A stretch of DNA of 6,181 nt from Verrucomicrobia subdivision 3 bacterium UBA7542 (GCA_002479245.1 DLMG01000379.1:1-6181); one strand, 5' to 3'. Positions 1-5,080 are shown, numbered from the stretch's first letter. Notes: generated from the sequence alone by a model not told the origin. Numbers and translations: made by a program.

Positions 1-260
1 CCTCGCCGAGTTCGAGCATGACGCGGAAATCGTCCAGTTGCTTTTCCGCCTGGAGCAGCGGCTCGATTTTGTTGCGGAGGGAATTGGCCTCGTCAATCAG
101 CCCTTGCGCTTTTTCGCGGTTGTTCCAGAAATTGTCGGCGGCCATGAGCGAATTGAGTTCGCCCAGACGTTTTTGCGTGGCGGGAACGTCAAAGAAACCT
201 CCGCAGGTGCGTGAGTTTCCCGGCGGCGGTGGCAATTTCTGTTGTAACCGTTTCAAACAT
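1..260 (-). CDS. prfB: Peptide chain release factor 2 (RF2), N-terminal part, with programmed +1 frameshift
   Basis: RF2 recognises UGA and UAA stop codons and triggers peptide release on the ribosome. Translation from the ATG at 260-258 gives 23 residues ending RRFL, followed by an in-frame TGA at 191-189. Skipping the T at 191 opens a frame that runs off the window edge (63 more residues, beginning DVPATQKRLGELN and containing the DNFWNN motif). This matches the RF2 N-terminal helical domain, where bacterial RF2s have a similar D-x-W-N segment. The join falls at codon 24, close to the E. coli site at codon 26. No clear Shine-Dalgarno precedes the ATG. The gene lies 51 nt after the long prepilin gene and may be read through from it, since I see no terminator between them. 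The C-terminal part, with the SPF and GGQ motifs, is outside the window. Confidence 0.93.
188..203 (-). promoter_or_regulatory. prfB programmed +1 frameshift (recoding) site
   Basis: On the minus strand the order is CGGAGG, three nucleotides (TTT), then CTT TGA C. This reproduces the known RF2 recoding signal: an internal Shine-Dalgarno-like sequence (GGAGG, 202-198) three bases before the CUU slippery codon (194-192), followed by UGA and C. When RF2 is scarce the ribosome pauses at UGA, slips +1 and reads GAC (190-188), making full-length RF2, which is a feedback loop. A conventional ORF caller would stop at TGA or choose a start downstream of it. Confidence 0.95.
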
Positions 261-272
261 TGGTGAAGAATA

Positions 273-299
273 CAGAAACTAGAAACCAGAATCCAGAAC
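273..299. repeat. Heptamer tandem repeat, about four units
   Basis: The plus strand reads CAGAAAC, TAGAAAC, CAGAATC, CAGAAC, a degenerate 7-bp tandem repeat filling half of the gap between the long prepilin gene and prfB. The same heptamer recurs at 1572-1590. Its function is unknown; both copies are intergenic. Confidence 0.7.
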
Positions 300-311
300 G
301 GAAAACCAAAA

Positions 312-1451
312 TCAGCCTCCGCGTTGCATTTTCCTGCGATGCGACCTTCGCCACCATGCGAACAGCAACCAGAGCAAAAAAATCAGCCAGATCAACAAAT
401 AGAAGCCAATGATAATCCTACGCACTATTTTTACGATGCGCTGGTCAAACGTCGATGTCATCGAATCCTTCTCTTCGGGCGTGACCGTTCCCCCAGCCGG
501 CGCGTTGGTGGAAAAAGAGTTTGGTGGGTTCTTCCTGGCTGCGCCCGGCAGGCTTTGCGGCCTGGGTTGGCTGGGTGTCTTCTGGCTGAATCTGCCCTGG
601 CTGCCGGGAGAATTGTTTGCCGGATTCTCCGGTGGAGGGGTCGGGGTTGCCGATGGAGCGGCTGCTGCCGATGGAGCGGCTGGTGCTGCCGATGGAGGTG
701 GCGGCGTTGCAACACCGGGATTGGCGGCGGAATAATTCTGGGAACCACCAGAAATGGGAACGGGAGCATTGGGGCCGGGAAGGACGGAAGGCATGAATAA
801 ATCGGCTCCAGCCTGTTGCCCCCCGGCACCAACCAGCGCCGCATTGTTCCATTCCTCCACCTGACCGCCGGCGAACAAAATGTTGCCCTTGAATTGGTGC
901 AATTCCCACGTCCACCGCAATGGATTGTCGGCTTCGATGTGCAGAATGCTGGGATTCGGCAACGAATTGGCCGTGAGATTCCGGTCGCCGGCCAGCATGG
1001 AATCCGGTTTTGAGAACTCGGCTTTCACGCCGATGAAATAACTGAGATTGCTGTTTTGAAGCGCGCCAAAATTCGTTGCGGGAAGCCGCGGGTCGGTCGG
1101 ACAGGTCAGGACGGACGGCATACTCAACTCGTTGGAAAGCACCTGGAACTGGCGGAACGAGAAATAAAACTCTCCACCCACGGCATAACCACTCTGTACG
1201 AATTCCGCCGCCCCGCCTTCATTCGTCGAAGCTGACATGGGAAACTTGCCGTCGTGATCGTGCGTGAAAATCTGAAACGCGATTCCCGCTTGATGCAGGT
1301 TGTTTTCGCACCCGATGCGTTTGGCCCGCGCTTCGCTCTGATTCAGCACCGGCAGCAGCAAGGCGGCGAGGATGCCGATGATGGCGATGACACAAAGCAA
1401 TTCCACCAGTGTGAACGCACCCGCCCTGTGACTGGACCGGCTGGAATTCAT
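312..1451 (-). CDS. Type II secretion pseudopilin-like protein with a C-terminal transmembrane extension (379 aa)
   Basis: Residues 1-12 form a short basic leader. Residues 13-35 (FTLVELL...) are the class III prepilin signal and hydrophobic helix, with Glu at mature position 5; prepilin peptidase would cut between A12 and F13. The globular part (about 40-225) carries the CENNL (C48), DGKFPM and CPTD (C117) motifs shared with the two paralogues at 1723 and 2394. Those paralogues end in a short ..LP tail near residue 225 of this protein, whereas this one continues about 150 residues: a Pro/Ala/Ser-rich linker (about 228-335), a hydrophobic segment (346-367) and a strongly basic tail (RRSHRRKMQRGG). 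The ATG at 1451 is the only sensible start. A sigma54-type promoter lies just upstream and predicts an almost leaderless mRNA. The exact role in secretion or surface assembly cannot be read from the sequence. Confidence 0.88.
   Translation of the reverse strand: MNSSRSSHRAGAFTLVELLCVIAIIGILAALLLPVLNQSEARAKRIGCENNLHQAGIAFQIFTHDHDGKFPMSASTNEGGAAEFVQSGYAVGGEFYFSFRQFQVLSNELSMPSVLTCPTDPRLPATNFGALQNSNLSYFIGVKAEFSKPDSMLAGDRNLTANSLPNPSILHIEADNPLRWTWELHQFKGNILFAGGQVEEWNNAALVGAGGQQAGADLFMPSVLPGPNAPVPISGGSQNYSAANPGVATPPPPSAAPAAPSAAAAPSATPTPPPENPANNSPGSQGRFSQKTPSQPRPQSLPGAARKNPPNSFSTNAPAGGTVTPEEKDSMTSTFDQRIVKIVRRIIIGFYLLIWLIFLLWLLFAWWRRSHRRKMQRGG
648..698 (-). repeat. Short in-frame direct repeats encoding the Ala/Pro/Ser linker
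   Basis: The unit TGCCGATGGAGCGGCTG (plus strand) occurs at 648 and 666, and a partial copy (TGCCGATGGAG) at 687. The spacing is 18 then 21 bp, so the frame is kept. They encode repeated PSAAPAA-like residues in the linker of the long prepilin, which suggests the linker grew by slippage and may vary in length between strains. Confidence 0.75.
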
Positions 1452-1464
1452 GCCAAAAATGAAT

Positions 1465-1481
1465 AAGCATCACCCATGCCA
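1465..1481 (-). promoter_or_regulatory. Sigma54 (RpoN) -24/-12 promoter of the long prepilin gene
   Basis: The minus strand reads TGGCATGGGTGATGCTT, with the invariant GG (1480-1479), ten bases, then GC (1468-1467). This is close to the RpoN consensus TGGCAC-N5-TTGCW. The predicted transcription start is about 1455, only some four bases before the ATG at 1451. It lies in a 32-bp block (1465-1496) that matches the promoter of the other prepilin unit (3125-3156) at 24 of 32 ungapped positions. Confidence 0.8.
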
Positions 1482-1522
1482 TGGCAATTTCAGCTTAAAA
1501 CTGTTCATGTGAACTTCCCAAG

Positions 1523-1560
1523 TGCGTGGATTTCACGCAATCCTGCGTGGAGGTCACGCG
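1523..1560. promoter_or_regulatory. Four helically phased palindrome half-sites: probable enhancer (activator) binding array
   Basis: On the plus strand, half-sites TGCGTG (1523), CACGCA (1534), TGCGTG (1544) and CACGCG (1555) alternate in orientation with spacings of 11, 10 and 11 bp. They form two palindromes TGCGTG-N5-CACGC whose centres are 21 bp apart, about two helical turns. The array lies roughly 68-105 bp upstream of the predicted sigma54 transcription start, where bacterial enhancer-binding proteins commonly bind. A matching array precedes the other prepilin unit. The protein that binds is unknown. Confidence 0.72.
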
Positions 1561-1571
1561 TCCGGGACCGG

Positions 1572-1590
1572 CAGAATCCAGAATCCAGAA
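1572..1590. repeat. Heptamer tandem repeat, 2.7 units
   Basis: The plus strand reads CAGAATC twice, then CAGAA. This is the second copy of the intergenic heptamer seen at 273-299. It lies between the activator-site array and the 96-bp palindromic element. Confidence 0.65.
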
Positions 1591-1621
1591 GGGAAAAGAC
1601 TTTTGACGCAAATCGAAAATT

Positions 1622-1717
1622 GGCAGGGACGGCGCGGCGCGGCGTCCGTAAGGTTTGGAGTTCCGCCTTCAGGCGGGTCCGAGCCGCGTAAACGCGGAAC
1701 TCCAAACGCGCCCTGCC
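1622..1717. repeat. 96-bp nested palindromic element (cloverleaf-like), possible interspersed repeat or terminator
   Basis: The outer arms GGCAGGG (1622-1628) and CCCTGCC (1711-1717) pair perfectly. Inside, TTTGGAGTTCCGC (1654-1666) and GCGGAACTCCAAA (1694-1706) form a perfect 13-bp stem. This encloses two tetraloop hairpins, CCGCC-TTCA-GGCGG (1663-1676) and CCGCG-TAAA-CGCGG (1684-1697), which compete with the base of the 13-bp stem. A further GGACG/CGTCC hairpin (1627-1647) sits in the left arm. The element starts six bases after the stop of the prepilin at 1723-2397, and in the transcribed direction the outer stem is followed by AATTTT. It could act as a terminator or mRNA stabiliser. It has the look of a non-coding mobile palindromic repeat; no second copy is in this window. 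Confidence 0.75.
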
Positions 1718-1722
1718 GGAAA

Positions 1723-2397
1723 TCACGGAATCAACCATCGGTTCGCGGCATTGTTCGTGGGGACGCCGGAAGTGCTTGAACCAACTGCGGAATTCAAACC
1801 ATCGCCGGTAACCTGCTGTGCCGAGCCGTCGGCCATGCCAATGTTACCCACGCCATGATGCCGGTCTTTGGTCCATGCGATGGTGGTGTTGGTCCTGAGG
1901 TTCAAAATTCCTGGCTGAACGGGCTTGCCATTCACCAACAGGTTGTCATCACCGACCATTATCATTTGAGGATAAGTTTCAGCGGCGTCCAGATTGATGA
2001 AATAGCTGATGTTGGCGTCACTGAAACCGATTGAGAAATTGGTCGCAGCGATACGGCTGGTATCTGCCGGACAATGCAGATTTTTTGGCGAAATCAATTG
2101 ATTGGACATGGTTTGCCAAAAGACATAGGCGTTGCCGGCGCCAATTGCCTCCATCGCACCACCATTCGTCACGGAAACTTGCATCGGATATTTATCATTG
2201 TAATTGCCCTCCCAAAGTCTGGAACCGACACCGATTTCTTTGAGGTTGTTGATGCACGCAATCCTTCGAGCTTTCTGCTTGGCTGCCACCAGCGCCGGCA
2301 AAAGGAATCCGATGAGAAAAATCACCACAGCAACGACCACCAAAACCTCCGTCAGCGTCAGCGCACGGTTTCGTTGATGGGAGAAGTGCGGTTTCAT
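1723..2397 (-). CDS. Type II secretion pseudopilin-like protein, second gene of the operon (224 aa)
   Basis: The leader ends in NRA and is followed by LTLTEVLVVV, a prepilin signal with Glu17 at mature position 5 and a hydrophobic helix (13-36). Family features seen: CINNL (C48), LWEGN..DKYPM, CPAD (C109), GDDNLLVNGKPV, and GNIGMADGSAQQ near residue 184, like the D-G-x-x motif typical of these proteins. It ends NRWLIP, paralleling NRLVLP in its partner. Proteins of this kind are membrane-anchored by the N-terminal helix with the globular part outside the cytoplasm; whether it forms a pseudopilus is unknown. The ATG overlaps the upstream gene's stop as ATGA and no Shine-Dalgarno is visible, which suggests translational coupling. 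It would be transcribed from the sigma54-type promoter at 3125-3141. Confidence 0.9.
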   Translation of the reverse strand: MKPHFSHQRNRALTLTEVLVVVAVVIFLIGFLLPALVAAKQKARRIACINNLKEIGVGSRLWEGNYNDKYPMQVSVTNGGAMEAIGAGNAYVFWQTMSNQLISPKNLHCPADTSRIAATNFSIGFSDANISYFINLDAAETYPQMIMVGDDNLLVNGKPVQPGILNLRTNTTIAWTKDRHHGVGNIGMADGSAQQVTGDGLNSAVGSSTSGVPTNNAANRWLIP

Positions 2398-3089
2398 GGC
2401 AATACAAGACGATTGGTGGTGACGCCGGTTTGCTGAAGCGCCTTTTGCAAACCATCGGTGGTGAATTGTTGGGCTGAACCGTCAGCCATGCCGATGTTGC
2501 CGACGAATTTATGTCTCGCAGCAGTCCAAAAGTGGGAATTGTACGCAACATGGCGCAAAGAAGTCCAAGTGACGGGAGTATTCGTTGAAAGTTCCAGCAC
2601 GCCGGATTTTACGGGAATACCGCTGATGGCAAGGTTGTCGTCGCCAGAAAGAAACATCTGCGGTTTGGTTTCAGCGGCATCCAAGCCGACGAAGTAGCTA
2701 ATGTTTGAACTGTTCAGCGTGGAAAAATTGGTTGCCCAAACCCGGCGAGTGTCCGCCGGGCAAAGCAGGATTTTGGGCGTGCTCAATTCATTGGACATCA
2801 CCTGAAAACAGGCAGTGATATTTCCCGTAGCAACCAATTCCATCGCACCACCGTTTGTTACCGAAACCGCCATGGGATATTTGCCATTGTTGTCTCCTTC
2901 CCAAAGCCGGTAAGCAATGCCGATTTGCTTGAGGTTGCTGATGCAGCTGATAGGGACAGGTTTGGGACTGTTAACTGCTGGCAGAGCAAGCAACAAAAAT
3001 ACTAGGACGAGAAATAAAACAAACACCACCACTATCACATCCGTTCGCGTCAGTGCTTGGTTTCGTTGACGGGAAAGGCGTAGTTTCAT
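2394..3089 (-). CDS. Type II secretion pseudopilin-like protein with a degenerate prepilin signal (231 aa)
   Basis: This is a close paralogue of the 224-residue protein downstream. Shared features are CISNL (C49), RLWEGDNNGKYPM, VTNGGAME, MSNELS, CPAD (C110), DAAET.PQM, GDDNL, GNIGMADGSAQQ and an NRLVLP end. The N-terminus is unusual: after QA the mature segment would be LTRTDVIVVV, with Arg at position 3 and Asp at position 5 instead of the conserved Glu. The helix (13-39) is otherwise hydrophobic. It also has an extra stretch, about 182-194, that the paralogues lack. It is first in the two-gene operon; the predicted 5' leader is about 26 nt and contains no clear Shine-Dalgarno. It may be a minor or non-assembling pilin-like protein. 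Confidence 0.88.
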   Translation of the reverse strand: MKLRLSRQRNQALTRTDVIVVVFVLFLVLVFLLLALPAVNSPKPVPISCISNLKQIGIAYRLWEGDNNGKYPMAVSVTNGGAMELVATGNITACFQVMSNELSTPKILLCPADTRRVWATNFSTLNSSNISYFVGLDAAETKPQMFLSGDDNLAISGIPVKSGVLELSTNTPVTWTSLRHVAYNSHFWTAARHKFVGNIGMADGSAQQFTTDGLQKALQQTGVTTNRLVLP

Positions 3090-3124
3090 GGTCGTTTGAT
3101 GGAATTTATGAGTTGTTTGGAATT

Positions 3125-3141
3125 GAGCATACCCTATGCCG
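3125..3141 (-). promoter_or_regulatory. Sigma54 (RpoN) -24/-12 promoter of the two-gene prepilin operon
   Basis: The minus strand reads CGGCATAGGGTATGCTC, with GG (3140-3139), ten bases, then GC (3128-3127). The predicted start of transcription is near 3115. The 15 bases upstream (3142-3156, AAGCGGAAAATGTCA) match those upstream of the other sigma54 promoter (AAGCTGAAATTGCCA) at 12 of 15 positions, so the conservation extends beyond the polymerase contacts. Confidence 0.78.
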
Positions 3142-3191
3142 TGACATTTTCCGCTTCAAGCAGGCCAGGCGGAAGTGAAAACGGAAAAATC

Positions 3192-3219
3192 TCACGCACT
3201 TTTGCGTGAAGCTCACGCA
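3192..3219. promoter_or_regulatory. Three helically phased palindrome half-sites: probable activator binding array
   Basis: On the plus strand, CACGCA (3193), TGCGTG (3203) and CACGCA (3214) alternate with spacings of 10 and 11 bp. TGCGTGA-AGC-TCACGCA (3203-3219) is a perfect palindrome with 7-bp arms. The first half-site is 53 bp from the -24 GG; the equivalent half-site of the other array is 54 bp from its own. The half-site order and the N4/N5 gaps are identical to those at 1534-1559. Confidence 0.72.
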
Positions 3220-3226
3220 TTCGGTT

Positions 3227-3271
3227 TCACGGCAGCGCGGCGGTTCGTTGATGGGAGAAGCGCGGTTTCAT
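3227..3271 (-). pseudogene. Relict 5' end of a prepilin gene (14 codons)
   Basis: The ATG at 3271 begins MKPRFSHQRTAALP and stops at TGA 3229-3227. Its first 28 bases match the start of the prepilin gene at 2397 (MKPHFSHQRNRAL...) with one mismatch, after which the similarity breaks down just where the hydrophobic helix should begin. It sits 14 nt after the FHA gene's stop and directly upstream of the activator array. It is most likely the remnant of a lost or rearranged paralogue. A short leader peptide is possible, but nothing else supports that. Confidence 0.65.
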
Positions 3272-3277
3272 GGCCGC

Positions 3278-3298
3278 GACCGGCTTTATTTGCCGGTC
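3278..3298 (-). terminator. Perfect 7-bp hairpin over the FHA stop codon; weak terminator candidate
   Basis: GACCGGC and GCCGGTC flank a 7-nt loop (AAATAAA on the minus strand) containing the TAA stop. No T-tract follows, so it is not a standard intrinsic terminator. It could still slow degradation or act with Rho. Confidence 0.35.
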
Positions 3299-3849
3299 TT
3301 AAGCATCGACAGCGCCGTGAGCACCAGAACCACAATTATAATCCCCACAATGCCAACACCAATCCAGAAATAGATGCCACTCCGGTTGCGCTTTTTGGAA
3401 AATTCCTTGCTGGTGTCAAAACCCGGCGGGCGTCCGCCGCCTTCCAGGTCGCTCAAGCTGACACCGCGCGGTATGACCATGGTGGCTTCCGCCTGTTTTT
3501 TGACCGGGCTGGGAGCGGGGGCCGTGGCTGGCGCGGGGGCCGTGGCCGGCGCGGAAGCAGACGTTCCGGTTTCCAGTTTCAATTCAACCTGGCCGAGCCG
3601 CAGCGTCTGGCCGGGCTTCAAAACGCTTTCGGTGATTTGTTCGCCGTTGATGAACGTGCCGTTCGTCGAATTGAGGTCTTTGATGACGACATCACTGCCG
3701 CGCAACAGCACTTCGCAATGATGGCTGGAGACGGATGCCTCGGCGATTTGAAACAGGTTATCCTCAACGCGCCCAATCGTGGTGTGATCCACGTTCAGCT
3801 CGTGCGAGCGGCCGGTCAGGCCCTGAGTCAGAATAACAAGTTTGGCCAT
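3286..3849 (-). CDS. FHA-domain protein with a C-terminal transmembrane anchor (187 aa)
   Basis: Residues 1-95 form a forkhead-associated domain, which binds phosphothreonine peptides. The signature residues are present: GR (26-27), S41-x-x-H44, and N60-S-T-N63-G-T-F followed by NG. A linker with repeated APATAP units (about 97-115) leads to a region with TMVIPRG and a basic stretch (SKKRNR), then a single hydrophobic helix (about 159-183) and a short KTGK tail. There is no signal peptide, so the FHA domain should face the cytoplasm as a tail-anchored sensor or scaffold of Ser/Thr phosphorylation. I chose the ATG at 3849 because the domain begins MAKLVIL there and the promoter lies just upstream; the longer frame from 3939 would overlap carA and add non-domain residues. 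The partner kinase is not in the window. Confidence 0.88.
   Translation of the reverse strand: MAKLVILTQGLTGRSHELNVDHTTIGRVEDNLFQIAEASVSSHHCEVLLRGSDVVIKDLNSTNGTFINGEQITESVLKPGQTLRLGQVELKLETGTSASAPATAPAPATAPAPSPVKKQAEATMVIPRGVSLSDLEGGGRPPGFDTSKEFSKKRNRSGIYFWIGVGIVGIIIVVLVLTALSMLKTGK
3515..3548 (-). repeat. 18-bp in-frame repeat encoding the APATAP linker
   Basis: GCGGGGGCCGTGGC(T/C)G occurs at 3515-3530 and 3533-3548 (plus strand), an 18-bp period that duplicates six residues of the Ala/Pro linker in the FHA protein. Confidence 0.7.
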
Positions 3850-3868
3850 GGACTTATCCGATACGCCG

Positions 3869-3896
3869 ATTATGGCCACGGCGCGTTTCAAGTCAA
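3869..3896 (-). promoter_or_regulatory. Sigma70-type promoter for the FHA gene
   Basis: The -35 box TTGACT (3896-3891), a 16-bp spacer and the -10 box CATAAT (3874-3869) each match the consensus at five of six positions. The predicted start, near 3862, gives a leader of about 13 nt before the ATG at 3849. The promoter lies in the 73-bp gap after carA, so the FHA gene can be expressed independently of it. Confidence 0.65.
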
Positions 3897-3922
3897 ACCG
3901 AAATCTGGGGAAATGATTTTTT

Positions 3923-5080
3923 TTAACCCCGCCGCTCAATCAATGCGCGGAATTCGGCGAACAACGGCGTCGAATCGTGCGGCCCGGGCGACGCTTCGGG
4001 ATGATATTGCACGCAAAAAACCGGCTTGGTCTTGTGGCGCAGGCCCTCGACGGTCTGGTCGTTCAAATTGATGCGGTTCACCGCGACGCCGGACGGCAAC
4101 GATTTCGCGTCCACGGCAAAACCATGATTCTGCGCCGTGATTTCGACTTTGCCGGATTCCAAATCCTTCACCGGCTGGTTTGCGCCGCGATGGCCAAATT
4201 TCAATTTGAAGGTTTTGCCACCGAACCCCTGTCCGAGAATTTGATGGCCGAGACAAATCCCGAAAACCGGCACCCCGCTGTCCACCAGTGTCTTTACTTC
4301 GCGCACAAGGTAGTTGAGCGCCGCCGGGTCGCCGGGGCCATTGGACAGAAAAATGCCCGCCGGCTTGTGTTTAAGCGCATCGGCGGCGGTTACCGCGGCC
4401 GGCAAAACTTGTACGGCAAAGCCATGCTGCCGCAACCGCCGCAAAATGTTGTATTTCATCCCGTAATCAAAAGCGACGATGGGAATGTCCGCCGGCGGCA
4501 GCGGCTCGCGCAGTTGACGTGCGTTGGCCGGTTCGTTGCCGACGGCCAGCTTGAAGCTCGCGCTTTGCTCGTCCTTTTCGTCCCAGCGGAACGCGGCCTT
4601 GTGCGTGACTTCCTTGACATAATCCACGCCGACAAAAACGAATTCCTTCGCGCGCTTGACGGCTTCCGGCTCCGAAATTTCCTCCGTGGAAATAAAACCG
4701 TTCATCGCGCCGCGCACGCGAAGTTTTTTGGTCAGGGCACGGGTGTCAATTCCCTGAATGCCCGGAACCCCGTTTTTTTTGAGATATTCCGCGAGCGGCA
4801 AATCCGCGCGCCAGTTGCTGACGACCGGCGAAAGTTCGCGGATGACGAATCCGGCGACGTGCGGCCGCCACGATTCCACGTCCACCTCGTTGACGCCGTA
4901 ATTGCCGATGAGCGGATAGGTCATCGTGACGATCTGGCCCTTGTAGGACGGGTCGGTGAGGATTTCCTGATAACCGGTCATGGACGTGTTGAAGCAGACC
5001 TCGCCGCCTGCGGACGCGCGCGCGCCGAAACCTTGTCCGTGAAACACGGAACCGTCTTCGAGTGCCAGAATTGCTTTCAT
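3923..5080 (-). CDS. carA: Carbamoyl-phosphate synthase small (glutaminase) subunit
   Basis: CarA hydrolyses glutamine and passes ammonia to CarB, which makes carbamoyl phosphate for pyrimidine and arginine synthesis in the cytoplasm. The 385-residue length is normal. The N-terminal CPSase small domain has LEDGSVFHGQGFG, FNTSMTGYQEILTDPSY and YPLIGNYGVN. The C-terminal class I glutamine amidotransferase domain (about 198-385) has SNGPGDP, GICLGHQ with nucleophile Cys276, HRGANQP, QNHGFAV, and YHPEASPGP with His360 and Glu362; all catalytic residues are intact. The ATG at 5080 was chosen because MKAIL aligns with the family start and the promoter lies inside the longer frame that begins at 5143. 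carB is not in the window. Confidence 0.97.
   Translation of the reverse strand: MKAILALEDGSVFHGQGFGARASAGGEVCFNTSMTGYQEILTDPSYKGQIVTMTYPLIGNYGVNEVDVESWRPHVAGFVIRELSPVVSNWRADLPLAEYLKKNGVPGIQGIDTRALTKKLRVRGAMNGFISTEEISEPEAVKRAKEFVFVGVDYVKEVTHKAAFRWDEKDEQSASFKLAVGNEPANARQLREPLPPADIPIVAFDYGMKYNILRRLRQHGFAVQVLPAAVTAADALKHKPAGIFLSNGPGDPAALNYLVREVKTLVDSGVPVFGICLGHQILGQGFGGKTFKLKFGHRGANQPVKDLESGKVEITAQNHGFAVDAKSLPSGVAVNRINLNDQTVEGLRHKTKPVFCVQYHPEASPGPHDSTPLFAEFRALIERRG

Noticed and set aside
208..214. A TGCGTGA half-site inside prfB.
   Set aside because: It is a single half-site in coding sequence with no partner at the 10-11 bp spacing and no sigma54 element nearby.
445..915. Two other minus-strand frames (445-915 and 458-844) open across the linker of the long prepilin.
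   Set aside because: They result from the repetitive GC-rich linker sequence; the prepilin frame itself continues to a clear membrane segment and basic tail.
1503..1514. GTTCA-TG-TGAAC palindrome between the activator array and the promoter.
   Set aside because: It is short, has no equivalent in the other promoter region, and could occur by chance.
1523..1560. Phased repeats as a possible CRISPR fragment.
   Set aside because: The units are 6-7 bp, alternate in orientation and have 4-5 bp gaps; there are no repeat-spacer units or cas genes.
1505..1858. Small open frames through the palindromic element, on both strands.
   Set aside because: They are by-products of the palindrome, which is open on both strands; no start context or domain supports translation.
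3149..3174. Inverted repeat TTCCGC..GCGGAA between array and promoter of the prepilin operon.
   Set aside because: The arms are only 6 bp with a 14-bp gap, and it has no counterpart in the other promoter region; probably chance.
3850..3939. Upstream extension of the FHA gene to 3939.
   Set aside because: It would overlap the carA end and cover the well-matched sigma70-type promoter; the domain begins at the ATG at 3849.
3175..4071. Long plus-strand open frames opposite the FHA gene and carA (3175-4071 and 3977-5089).
   Set aside because: They are antisense to genes with intact family motifs, show no recognisable domain, and arise from the codon bias of the real genes.
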